Below, in pieces: positions 10,186 to 18,369 of a DNA stretch of 64,000 nucleotides; within the stretch, counting starts at the first letter, position 1; each line of letters begins with the position of its first letter. The position numbers were made by a program, and so were the translations under genes. Source of the DNA: Variovorax sp. IB41 (lineage in GTDB: Bacteria; Pseudomonadota; Gammaproteobacteria; Burkholderiales; Burkholderiaceae_C); contig NZ_JAEFCB010000012.1 of the NCBI RefSeq assembly GCF_016405905.1, positions 1-64,000 of the forward strand, written 5' to 3'. Under the pieces are notes generated by a model. It saw only the letters and a program-made list of their open reading frames with translations. It had not been told where the DNA came from and ran no database searches.

Positions 10186-10602
10186 TCAGCCCGTCGTATC
10201 GGCAGGCGGCGCAGGGGGCGGCGGAGGCGGCGAGGAAGGGGCCGGAGGCGCGACGGGCACAGTTGGCGCACTGGCCGCAACTGCCGCCGGCGCGGCCGCT
10301 TTCTTCAACTGGCCCAACTGCCATTTGCCGGCAAAGGCCTGCAGGTCGGACAGCCGCTTGAGCAGGTCCTGCCCGCTCAAGGTGAGGCAATAACCGTCGC
10401 TGCCATGGCTCACGATGCCGGCTTCGCGCAGTTCCTTGATGCGGGTGTTCAGGGTGTTGGGAGTGATGCCGCCCACGCTGTCCTGCAGCAGGCGAAAGGT
10501 CTGGGCATGGCCGTCGCGCAGGGCCCAGAGCACACGCAGCGCATAGCGGGCTTCCAGCAGTGCGAGCAACTGGCTGACGGCTGCGTTTTCCTTGGTACTC
10601 AT
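10186..10602 (-). CDS. Small winged-helix (HxlR-like) transcriptional regulator
   Basis: A protein of about 138 residues. Residues 10-90 resemble HxlR/winged-helix regulators: ARYALRVLWALRDG, then a recognition-helix region with ITPNTLNTRIKELREAGIV and the wing GYCLTLSGQDLLKRL. The last 40 residues are a low-complexity Ala/Pro tail with an uninterrupted run of prolines, unusual for this family. I chose the ATG at 10602 because GAGGAG lies 9 nt upstream; two further in-frame ATGs lie at 10608 and 10611. Its targets are unknown, and the neighbours do not suggest any. Confidence 0.7.
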   Translation of the reverse strand: MSTKENAAVSQLLALLEARYALRVLWALRDGHAQTFRLLQDSVGGITPNTLNTRIKELREAGIVSHGSDGYCLTLSGQDLLKRLSDLQAFAGKWQLGQLKKAAAPAAVAASAPTVPVAPPAPSSPPPPPPAPPADTTG

Positions 10603-10724
10603 CGACATCATCTCCTCGAAGCTGGGCGGGCTGCGGGCCTGTGGGTGGCCGATGCCGCGCGCTCTTGTTTGTGATCGGTTATGGACCGTCCTGCCGGCCG
10701 GCGACTATAGCGCAAACGATGTGG

Positions 10725-10748
10725 ATGCTACTAGTTTTATAGCTATAA
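10725..10748. repeat. Short AT-rich palindrome (GCTA...TAGC type)
   Basis: The sequence ATGCTACTAGTTTTATAGCT lies in the gap between psd and the winged-helix gene. It is an imperfect inverted repeat of the GCTAnnnnnTATAGC type that, from memory, recurs between genes in Comamonadaceae. It may also include promoter sequence for the winged-helix gene. Confidence 0.35.
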
Positions 10749-10781
10749 GGGCATGCTGCATGCGGGCTGTGAGACAAAGCC

Positions 10782-11669
10782 TCACAAATTCGTGTAGTCG
10801 GCCATGGCTTCGCCCAGACGGATTGCGCGGGTGGGCGACCAGTCGGGGTTGAACGCCAGCGCAGGCGCCGGGAACAGCATGACGACGGTGGAGCCGAGCA
10901 AGAAACGGCCCATCTCGTCGCCCTTCTTGATGTCGATCTGCTGGTCGTTGTAGTGCCACTCGCGCAGTTCGCCCACGCGCGGCGGATTGACCACGCCGTG
11001 CCACACGGTGGCCATGCTGCCGACGATGGTGGCGCCCACCAGCACCAGCACGAAGGGCCCGCGCGCCGATTCGAAAACGCACACCACACGCTCGTTGCGC
11101 GCAAAGAGCCCGGGCACGCCGCGCGCGGTGGTCGGGTTCACTGAGAACAGGTCGCCGGGCACGTGGATCATGCGCACGAGCCGCCCGTCGCACGGCATGT
11201 GGATGCGGTGGTAGTCCTTGGGGCTCAGGTAGAGCGTGGCGAAGCTGCCGTGCGCGAACTTCGCGGCCAGCGCGGCGTCGCCGCCGACCAGCGCGGTGGT
11301 CGTGTAGTTGTGGCCCTTGGCCTGGAAGATCTGGTCGCCCTCGATCGCGCCGAACTGGCTGATCGCGCCGTCCACCGGGCACACCAGGTCGGCCTGCGCA
11401 AGCGGGCGCATGCCCGGCTTGAGCGCGCGCGTGAAGAACTGGTTAAAGCTTTTGTAGTGCTCGATGTCCGACTCGAGCGCCTCGCCCATGTCCACGCCGT
11501 ACTTGGCGACGAAGCGGCGAATGATCCATGTGGTGACGGCACCGCGTTCCTTCCCCGCGACCCAGCCGGCGAAATTGGTCAGGGCCTGCTTGGGGAACAG
11601 GTATTGGGGCAGAACTGCGGAGCGGTCGGACACGTTGGGGGAAGCCTCGAATGGGGGTCGGAAGGGCAT
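10782..11669 (-). CDS. psd: Phosphatidylserine decarboxylase proenzyme
   Basis: A 295-residue PSD-I proenzyme that converts phosphatidylserine to phosphatidylethanolamine at the inner membrane. The autocleavage motif LGST lies at residues 258-261, so cleavage should fall between Gly259 and Ser260 and leave a pyruvoyl cofactor on a short alpha chain. Other family blocks are CPVDGAISQ, QAKGHNYTTTALV, YHRIHMPCDG, VPGDLFSVN, LFARNERVV and LVGATIVGS. The protein lacks the long acidic C-terminal tail of the E. coli enzyme. It appears monocistronic. Confidence 0.97.
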   Translation of the reverse strand: MPFRPPFEASPNVSDRSAVLPQYLFPKQALTNFAGWVAGKERGAVTTWIIRRFVAKYGVDMGEALESDIEHYKSFNQFFTRALKPGMRPLAQADLVCPVDGAISQFGAIEGDQIFQAKGHNYTTTALVGGDAALAAKFAHGSFATLYLSPKDYHRIHMPCDGRLVRMIHVPGDLFSVNPTTARGVPGLFARNERVVCVFESARGPFVLVLVGATIVGSMATVWHGVVNPPRVGELREWHYNDQQIDIKKGDEMGRFLLGSTVVMLFPAPALAFNPDWSPTRAIRLGEAMADYTNL

Positions 11670-11744
11670 TCTATAAAGCGCCTTCCTCGCGAGACGTAGG
11701 AAGCTTCCCTCGGTTCAAGTTGGCCCCGAGGCTCGACCGGCCGG

Positions 11745-12737
11745 CTACTCTGCCTTGATGCCCGCCGCCTTGATCACCGCGGCCCATTTCTCCACCTCGG
11801 CCTTCTGGAACGCGGCAATTTGCGCGGTCGACAGATCGGCCGGCTCCATGCCGAAGCCCTTGAGCTTGTCCTGCATCTCGGGCGTCGCGAGGACCTTGCG
11901 GATCTCGGTGTGGAGGCGTTCGACTACCGGCGCCGGCGTGCCCGCGGGCACGAAGATCGCCTGCCACGACACCACCTCGAAATCCTTCAGCCCCGCGATG
12001 CCCGATTCGGCCACCGTCGGCACGTCGGGCATCGAGGCCAGGCGCTTGGCCGAGGTGACGGCGATGGCGCGCAGCTTGCCGCTCTGGATGTGCGGACCCG
12101 CGACCACCGTGGTGTCGAACATCATGTCGACCTGGCCGCCGATCACGTCCTGGATCGCCGGGCCGCTGCCCTTGTACGGGATGTGCGTGAACTTCACGCC
12201 CGACTTGAACGCCAGCAGCTCCAGCGCCAGGTGCTGCGAGGTGCCCGTGCCGGCCGAGGCCGACGAGAGCCCGCCCGACTTGGCCTTGCTCGCATCCAGC
12301 ACGTCCTTGAGCGTCTTGTAGGGGCTCGCCTGGTTCACCACCAGCACCACCGGGTTGGTGCCGATGAGCGTGACCGGCGCGAACGACTTCTGCGGGTCGT
12401 AGCCGATCTTGGGATACAGGCTCACGTTGATCGCGTGCGAGCTGATCGTGCCGCCCACCAGCGTGAAGCCGTCGGGCGCGGCGCGCGCGCCGATCTCCGA
12501 GCCCACGCTGCCGCCGGCGCCGCCCTTGTTGTCGATGATCACGCTCGTGCCCAGCACGGTGCCCAGCTTCTGGCCGATCAGCCGGCCCAGCACGTCGGTG
12601 GTGCCGCCCGCGGGAAAGGGCACGAGGTAGGTGATGGCCTTGCCCGTGGGCCAGGCGTTGCTGCTCTGCGCGAACGCGGGCAGGGCGGTCGCCAGCGAAG
12701 CGGCGAGGGCGGTTCGGATCAGTGTTCGGCGTTGCAT
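11745..12737 (-). CDS. Bug/TctC-family periplasmic solute-binding protein
   Basis: A 330-residue tripartite-tricarboxylate-type receptor of the Bug family, abundant in Burkholderiales. The signal peptide MQRRTLIRTALAASLATALPAFAQ is followed by the family hallmarks VPFPAGGTTDVLGRLI, DNKGGAGGSVGSE, HIPYKGSGPAIQDVIGGQVDMMFD and SGKLRAIAVT. The usual membrane partners TctA/TctB are absent nearby, so it is an orphan receptor. It lies 23 bp after a second Bug gene, at the distal end of the uronate cluster. An aldarate, uronate or breakdown product is a plausible ligand, by context only. Confidence 0.9.
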   Translation of the reverse strand: MQRRTLIRTALAASLATALPAFAQSSNAWPTGKAITYLVPFPAGGTTDVLGRLIGQKLGTVLGTSVIIDNKGGAGGSVGSEIGARAAPDGFTLVGGTISSHAINVSLYPKIGYDPQKSFAPVTLIGTNPVVLVVNQASPYKTLKDVLDASKAKSGGLSSASAGTGTSQHLALELLAFKSGVKFTHIPYKGSGPAIQDVIGGQVDMMFDTTVVAGPHIQSGKLRAIAVTSAKRLASMPDVPTVAESGIAGLKDFEVVSWQAIFVPAGTPAPVVERLHTEIRKVLATPEMQDKLKGFGMEPADLSTAQIAAFQKAEVEKWAAVIKAAGIKAE

Positions 12738-12760
12738 GTCGTGGGTCTCCGAGGGCCGGG

Positions 12761-13744
12761 TCATGGCTTGATGTTCAGCTTGGTGATCAGCTGCTTGAAG
12801 TACACGTTGTCCTTGGCCAGCGTCTCCTTGAACACGGCGCCGTCGGTGTAGACGTAGCCCAGGTTCTGCTTGTCCATCACTTCGTGCATCAGCGGCTCGG
12901 CGGCCGTCTTGGCGGTCATCTCGCGCAGCTTGGCCATCACTTCGGGCGGCGTGTTCTTCGGCGCGCCGATGCCGCGCCAGGTGCCGATCGACAGGTCGAT
13001 GCCGCGCTCCTTGGCGGTGGGCACCTTCTCGAAGCCCTTCACGCGCTTGTCGGCCATCACCATCAGCACCTTGAGCTTGCCGCCCTGCACGTGCGTCGTC
13101 ACTTCGGCCGGGCTCACCGCCACGGCCTCGATGTGGCCGCCCAGGAGCGCGAGCACCGCGGGCGCCGCGCCCTGGAACGGAATGTGGCCGAACTTCGTGC
13201 CGGTCTTGTCTTCCAGCGCGGCGGCCGCCAGGTGCCAGATCGAGCCGTTGCCCGAGTTGCCCACGCGGATGCCCTCGGGCGACTTCTTCGCGGCGGCGAG
13301 GAACTCCTCGATGGTGTTCCACGGCGCATCGGCCTTCACCGTGATCGCGGCCGGATCGGCGTTGAGCTGCGCGATCGGCTGGAAGTCGTCGTAGTTGAAT
13401 TTCGCAAGACCCAGGTGCGGCAGCGTGAGCAGCTCGACCGTGAGCACCGCGAGCTTGTAGCCGTCGGGCTTGGCGTTGATCACCTCGGTCCAGCCGATGG
13501 CACCGCCCGCGCCGGGGCGGTTGACGATCACGATGCTCTGCGAGATGTGCTTGCGGCTGGCTTCCGAGAACGCGCGCGCCAGGCCGTCGGTGCCGCCGCC
13601 CGGCTGGTAGGGCACCAGCAGTTCGATCGAGCGGTTCGGAAAGTCGTTGGCCGCCTGCGCGAAGGCCGTCGAGGCCAACCCGAGCGAAAGGGTGGCTGTG
13701 GCCGAGAGGGCCGTGAGGCCGCGGATGAATGCGCTTCTTTTCAT
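12761..13744 (-). CDS. Bug/TctC-family periplasmic solute-binding protein
   Basis: A 327-residue Bug receptor with an N-terminal Sec signal ending AFAQ. Family motifs are VPYQPGGGTDGLARAF, VNRPGAGGAIGWTE, HIPFQGAAPAVLALLGG and GGKLKVLMVM. It is clearly diverged from the adjacent Bug protein, so the pair is not a recent duplication. The ATG at 13744 was chosen because it begins the signal peptide. The ligand is unknown, and no permease subunits are beside it. Confidence 0.9.
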   Translation of the reverse strand: MKRSAFIRGLTALSATATLSLGLASTAFAQAANDFPNRSIELLVPYQPGGGTDGLARAFSEASRKHISQSIVIVNRPGAGGAIGWTEVINAKPDGYKLAVLTVELLTLPHLGLAKFNYDDFQPIAQLNADPAAITVKADAPWNTIEEFLAAAKKSPEGIRVGNSGNGSIWHLAAAALEDKTGTKFGHIPFQGAAPAVLALLGGHIEAVAVSPAEVTTHVQGGKLKVLMVMADKRVKGFEKVPTAKERGIDLSIGTWRGIGAPKNTPPEVMAKLREMTAKTAAEPLMHEVMDKQNLGYVYTDGAVFKETLAKDNVYFKQLITKLNIKP

Positions 13745-13781
13745 GATGTCTCTTGTCTCCGTTTGTTGATCTGATCCACGA

Positions 13782-13802
13782 ACGGCCCCGCGACGGGGCC
13801 GT
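13782..13802. other. Perfect GC-rich hairpin between the SDR and Bug genes
   Basis: ACGGCCCCG and CGGGGCCGT form a perfect 9-bp stem with a 3-nt loop in the 72-bp intercistronic gap. No U-run follows on either strand. It may stabilise the upstream mRNA or attenuate transcription into the Bug genes. Confidence 0.5.
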
Positions 13803-13816
13803 CTCTCCAAAAAATG

Positions 13817-14578
13817 TCAGGGCATGTACTGCCCGCCATTCACCTCGATGACCTGGCCCGTCACATAGCCCGAGAGCTGCTTCGAGGCCAGGTAAAGAAA
13901 CGCACCGACGCATTCCTCGGGCTCGCCGATGCGCCCCATCGGAATGCTCGCCCTGAAGTTCTCAAGCATCGCGGGCGTCGAGAAGCGGTCCTGGAAGGGC
14001 GTCTGGATCACGCCCGGCGCCACCGCGTTCACGCGGATGCGGTCGCCCACCAGCTCTTTCGCGAGGCCGTGCGTCGCGGTGCTCACGAAGCCCTTGGAGC
14101 CCGCGTACAGGTACGCGGCCGGACCGCCGCCGGTGCGCGCCGCGACCGAGGTCACGTTGATGATGTTGCCCCCGCCTTGCGTGCGCATCAGGGGAACCAC
14201 CTCCCGGCAGAACGCGAGCACCGAGCGCGCGTTGATGTGCATCACCTCGTCGAAGAGCGCATCGTCGAACTCGGCAATGGGCACGCGCTTGACCAGGCTA
14301 CCCGCGTTGTTCACCAGCACGTCGATGCGGCCGAACTCCGCCTGGGTTTGCTTCACGCAATCGCGGATCGCGCCGGTGTCGCGCACGTCGGCCTTCACTG
14401 CGAACGCAGTGCCGCCGGCGGCGCGGATCGTCGCGACGACCTGGTTCGCCGCATCGGCCGAGCTGTTGTAGTGCACCGCCACGCGCATGCCGCGCGCGGC
14501 GAAGGCGATGGCCACAGCGGCGCCGATGCCGGTGCTGGCGCCGGTGACGAGCGCGGTCTTGTCCTTGAGGTCTTCCAT
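13817..14578 (-). CDS. SDR family NAD(P)-dependent oxidoreductase
   Basis: A 253-residue classical short-chain dehydrogenase/reductase. The Rossmann motif is TGASTGIG (residues 13-20), with NNAG at about 90-93, the active-site Ser in INVTSVAA, the catalytic YxxxK as YAGSK, and the C-terminal VTGQVIEVNGGQYMP. It resembles FabG-like 3-oxoacyl reductases and sugar-acid dehydrogenases and would be cytoplasmic. Its position in the uronate operon, 34 bp after the lipoprotein gene, suggests a keto-acid or sugar-acid substrate. The exact reaction cannot be read from the sequence. Confidence 0.9.
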   Translation of the reverse strand: MEDLKDKTALVTGASTGIGAAVAIAFAARGMRVAVHYNSSADAANQVVATIRAAGGTAFAVKADVRDTGAIRDCVKQTQAEFGRIDVLVNNAGSLVKRVPIAEFDDALFDEVMHINARSVLAFCREVVPLMRTQGGGNIINVTSVAARTGGGPAAYLYAGSKGFVSTATHGLAKELVGDRIRVNAVAPGVIQTPFQDRFSTPAMLENFRASIPMGRIGEPEECVGAFLYLASKQLSGYVTGQVIEVNGGQYMP

Positions 14579-14612
14579 GAGGGGTTCCGTTGATGAGAGC
14601 GAAAGAAGAAGG

Positions 14613-16661
14613 TCAGCGCGGCGATATGGACGCCACGCTGGGCGAGCGGTACTTCAGCACCCACTTGATGGTGAGCGGCGTGCTGAAGCTGAAGGCCGGC
14701 GCGCTGCAGCGGATGCTGGTCTTGAGCGCGCCGGTGGGCGTGTTGTAGTCCGCGTTGGCGCTCACGTCGACCGGCGCGCAGTCCTGCAGGCCCTCGACCT
14801 CGAAGCCCTGCACGTCGCCGTTGGCGTAGCTGAACCTGTTGTTGCCCAGCGCGGTCACGCCGTCCGAGTACGAGCCGAACTCCATCTCGACCTTGCCGAT
14901 GTCCAGCGTGCCCACGGGCGTGTAGGTATCGACGCGGGTGATCCGGCCCGGCTCGAAGGTGTAGGCGGTGGAGGAGGTGATGCGTGCGTCCTTGAACGGA
15001 TTGCCGCCGCTGCTGGTGCCCACCACCCGGTCCATCGCGTCCTGCTCGTAGTTCACCACCAGCACCTTGCCGGCATCGAGCACTTTCAGGTTCTTCTGGT
15101 AGGACGCCGGAATCAGCACCTGCGGCGTGCCGGCATTCACGAAGGTGAATTGCGGCTGCAGTTGCGGCCAGCGGGTGTCGGCCACGCCCGAGAGCATGTT
15201 GTACGAGAAGGGCACCGCGAAGTACGGGTTGGTGCGGTGGTAGGTGGCCGCGCCGTTCACCACCGGCAGGCTGATCACGCGCAGGCCGTCGCGGTAGGTG
15301 ACCAGGCCGCGGTCATAAGTGGCGGGCTGGCCGTCGAAGCCGGCGAATTTGGTGAGCGTCGAGCGCGGCAGCTTGTCCAGGTAGGCGAGGAATGTCTGCG
15401 TCGAGACCGGCGGCTTCTGCGCATAGCCCGCGCTCTTCCACAGGTTGTTGGTGTAGATGAGCTGGTGCGACAGGCTCAGGTTCTCGCCCAGGATGCGCGC
15501 GATGCCGCGGTAGCTGTCCACGCGCCGGCCCTTGTTCCACATGTTGAGCGAGCCCGCCTCGGCGTCGTACCAGAACTCCACGTACTTGGCCGTGATGCGC
15601 GTGGCGAAGGCGTAGGCGATGTCTTTTTCCTCGGCGCTGAGCACGTTCTCGTGCTCGGCGGCCGAGAGCACTTCGGCGAAGGCCGTGTCGGCGTAGCCCG
15701 CGAGGCTGCGGCCGAAGTCCACGCCGTTGCCGGCCGGGTTGAGCCGGGCCTTGATCACGTCCACCGACTGGCGCAGCCACCCCTTGAGCGACGCCTCGTC
15801 CTCGGCCGAGACCGTCATGCCGGTCTCGATCAGGCGCTGCATGATCTCGCCGATCAGCAAGATGCTGTAGCGGTCGAAGCGCCCGCTGCCGTCGGTCTCG
15901 TCGGAGAAGCCGAAGGCCGAGAAGGTCTTGTAGTGGTTGATCATCTTCTGCAGCAGCGCCTCGCTGGCCTCGGGGCCTTCCCAGCCCATGAGGAAGCGCA
16001 GGCGCGCGATGCTGAAGGCCACGCCGTAGTAGTTGGTGGGCAGGTTGATCAGCGAATAGTCGGCCGGGTTGACGAAGGCGCGCCAGTCCAGCTTGACCTT
16101 GAGCTTGTCGAGCGTGCCCGCGTTGATCGCGGGGCTCGCGCCGTCCAGGAGGCCCGCCTTCTTGAGCTTCCACAGCGCCGACATGTAGTAGTAGATGCCC
16201 CAGCTGTCGTTGGTCGAATCGATGGTGATGTCCGCGATCTCGCGGTAGCCGTCCAGGTAGGTCTGGTACTTCGGGTCCGAGGGCGGGGTGTTCAGCAGCA
16301 GGTACGAGAAACCGATGGCGACCTTGCCCGGAAGAAACTTGTCGCCGCTCGTGGGCGCGAACACCTCCTGTCCCTGGATCACGGTCTTGATGCCCTGCGC
16401 GCGCACCTGCTCGAAGAGGCGGTCGATGGTGGGCAGCAGGTTCTCGCGCACGATGTCGTCCATCGGCTTGTTCGACAACTTCGGCTGGGCCGCGAGCACT
16501 TCGGGGTCCACGGGCGTCTCGGCGGGCGGCGCCGGCGCAGGGGCCGACGGATTCACCGCGATGGGCGGGAAAGACACGCCGCCCCCACCACCTCCGCCGC
16601 CGCACGCGGCGAGCAGGGCGGCACCCGCGATCAGGCTCACTACCAGCTTGGGTTTCTGCAT
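14613..16661 (-). CDS. Large lipoprotein of unknown function in the uronate cluster
   Basis: A 682-residue exported lipoprotein. The signal peptide ends in the lipobox LLAAC (Cys about residue 20), followed by eight glycines and a Pro/Ala-rich linker to about residue 50. The middle part (about 60-400) is helix-rich with many aromatic residues (SWGIYYYMSALWKLKKAG, RFDRYSILLIGEIMQRL, GRRVDSYRGIARILGEN). The last 250 residues look beta-rich. This helical-barrel plus beta-sandwich layout recalls polysaccharide lyases of the alpha/alpha-toroid type, but I cannot assign a family or catalytic residues. Context (udh, garD, TRAP transporter) would suit an enzyme that releases uronates from a polymer. 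That is inference. Confidence 0.6.
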   Translation of the reverse strand: MQKPKLVVSLIAGAALLAACGGGGGGGGVSFPPIAVNPSAPAPAPPAETPVDPEVLAAQPKLSNKPMDDIVRENLLPTIDRLFEQVRAQGIKTVIQGQEVFAPTSGDKFLPGKVAIGFSYLLLNTPPSDPKYQTYLDGYREIADITIDSTNDSWGIYYYMSALWKLKKAGLLDGASPAINAGTLDKLKVKLDWRAFVNPADYSLINLPTNYYGVAFSIARLRFLMGWEGPEASEALLQKMINHYKTFSAFGFSDETDGSGRFDRYSILLIGEIMQRLIETGMTVSAEDEASLKGWLRQSVDVIKARLNPAGNGVDFGRSLAGYADTAFAEVLSAAEHENVLSAEEKDIAYAFATRITAKYVEFWYDAEAGSLNMWNKGRRVDSYRGIARILGENLSLSHQLIYTNNLWKSAGYAQKPPVSTQTFLAYLDKLPRSTLTKFAGFDGQPATYDRGLVTYRDGLRVISLPVVNGAATYHRTNPYFAVPFSYNMLSGVADTRWPQLQPQFTFVNAGTPQVLIPASYQKNLKVLDAGKVLVVNYEQDAMDRVVGTSSGGNPFKDARITSSTAYTFEPGRITRVDTYTPVGTLDIGKVEMEFGSYSDGVTALGNNRFSYANGDVQGFEVEGLQDCAPVDVSANADYNTPTGALKTSIRCSAPAFSFSTPLTIKWVLKYRSPSVASISPR

Positions 16662-16748
16662 CCTCTATCTCCTTCTGTTGTAAGAAAAAAACCAGGCCCG
16701 GCTCCTCCGCCGCGCCATCCGGATCAGGTTGCCGCCGTCACCTCCTCA

Positions 16749-18338
16749 TCAGGTCACGGGTGCGGGGTTGAAGAGCACGAGCGCGTTGTGCAGCTTCCAG
16801 TGCTCCGCCCAGGTCTTTTTCTTGCCGCTGGCCACGTCGAGCATCAGCCGGAAGAGCTCCCAGCCCACGTCCTCGATGGTGGCGTCGCCGTCGGCGATGC
16901 GGCCCGCGTTCACGTCCATCAGGTCGTGCCAGCGGCGCGCAAGGTCGCTGCGCGTGGCGACCTTGATGACCGGCACTTCGGCCAGGCCGTAGGGCGTGCC
17001 GCGGCCGGTCGTGAAGATGTGCAGGTTGATGCCCGCGGCCAGTTGCAGCGTGCCGCAGATGAAATCGCTGGCGGGCGTCGCCGCGTAGATCAGGCCCTTC
17101 TGCCTGACCTTCTCGCCCGGCGAGAGCACGCCCGAGATCGGCGCGGAGCCCGACTTCACGATCGAGCCCATCGCCTTCTCCACGATGTTGGAGAGGCCGC
17201 CCTTCTTGTTGCCCGGCGTGGTGTTGGCGCTGCGGTCCACGCGCCCCTTCTGCAGGTAGGCGTCGTACCAGGCCATCTCGCGGATCATGGCCTCGGCCAC
17301 TTCGGGCGACGACGCGCGCGAGGTGAGTTGATCGATGCCATCGCGCACCTCGGTGGTCTCCGAGAACATCACGGTGGCGCCCGCGCGCACCAGCAGGTCG
17401 GTGGCAAAGCCGACGGCCGGGTTCGCGGTCACGCCGGAAAAGGCATCGCTGCCGCCGCACTGCACGCCCACCACCAGCTCGCTCGCGGGCACGGTCTCGC
17501 GGCGGCGCGCGTTCAGCCGCGCGAGATGCACCTCGGCCTGCCGCATCACCGAATCGATCATCGACATGAAGCCGACATGCGCGTCGTCCTGCAGGCACAC
17601 CACGTCGAGCGCCGCATCGGCCGCATTGGACGCGGCGCCTTCGCCGCGCTGGTCGGCGATGGGAATGGTGCCGGGCGGCAGCAGGCGCTCGGGCTGCAGC
17701 TTCTCGCAGCCCAGGCTCACCACCATGACCTCGCCGCCGAAATTGGGGTTGAGGCTGATGTTGCGCAGCGTGCGGATCGGCACGATCGCGTCGGGCGCGT
17801 CGATGGCGACGCCGCAGCCGTAGCTGTGCTCCAGCGCCACCACGTCGTCGACGTTGGGATACTTCGGCAGCAGCTCGGACTTGATGCGCTGCACCGCGAA
17901 CTCGGTCACGCCGGCCACGCACTGCACGGTCTGCGTGATGGCCAGGATGTTGCGCGAGCCCACCGAGCCGTCGGCATTGCGGTAGCCCTCGAAGGTGTAG
18001 CCCTCCAGCGGCGGCATGGCGGGCGGCTTCACGGTCGCGATGGGCAGGCCTTCGAGCTCGGGCGCCGTGGGCATGCGCATCACGCGCTCGTGCACCCAGC
18101 TGCCGCGCGGCAACGCCTTCTGCGCATAGCCGATCACCACGTTGTAGCGAACGATGGCGTCGCCTTCGGCCAAGTCGGCGAGCGCCACCTTGTGGCCTTG
18201 CGGCACGTTGTCCACCAGCACCAGGCCGTCGGCGAACGCCGCGCCCGTTTTCAGGCCGCCGTCGTTCGCGACGATGGCGACGTTGTCGGCCGCGTGGATG
18301 CGGATGTAGAGCGGGGGGCGGGTGTTCGTATCGGCCAT
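16749..18338 (-). CDS. garD: Galactarate dehydratase (UxaA/GarD family)
   Basis: A 529-residue member of the UxaA/GarD family (E. coli GarD, 523 aa). It dehydrates galactarate to 5-dehydro-4-deoxyglucarate in an Fe(II)-dependent reaction. The N-terminal SAF-like domain (about 1-110) and the catalytic domain with LEHSYGCGVAID, VVSLGCEKLQ, GVQCGGSDAFSG and TGRGTPYG are all present. Altronate dehydratase (UxaA) shares the fold, but the neighbouring udh, kdgD and gudD favour an aldarate substrate. It follows the TRAP genes and precedes the lipoprotein gene on the same strand. Confidence 0.9.
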   Translation of the reverse strand: MADTNTRPPLYIRIHAADNVAIVANDGGLKTGAAFADGLVLVDNVPQGHKVALADLAEGDAIVRYNVVIGYAQKALPRGSWVHERVMRMPTAPELEGLPIATVKPPAMPPLEGYTFEGYRNADGSVGSRNILAITQTVQCVAGVTEFAVQRIKSELLPKYPNVDDVVALEHSYGCGVAIDAPDAIVPIRTLRNISLNPNFGGEVMVVSLGCEKLQPERLLPPGTIPIADQRGEGAASNAADAALDVVCLQDDAHVGFMSMIDSVMRQAEVHLARLNARRRETVPASELVVGVQCGGSDAFSGVTANPAVGFATDLLVRAGATVMFSETTEVRDGIDQLTSRASSPEVAEAMIREMAWYDAYLQKGRVDRSANTTPGNKKGGLSNIVEKAMGSIVKSGSAPISGVLSPGEKVRQKGLIYAATPASDFICGTLQLAAGINLHIFTTGRGTPYGLAEVPVIKVATRSDLARRWHDLMDVNAGRIADGDATIEDVGWELFRLMLDVASGKKKTWAEHWKLHNALVLFNPAPVT

Positions 18339-18369
18339 CGCGGGGCCCTTTCCTTCTTGGCTTCTTTGC

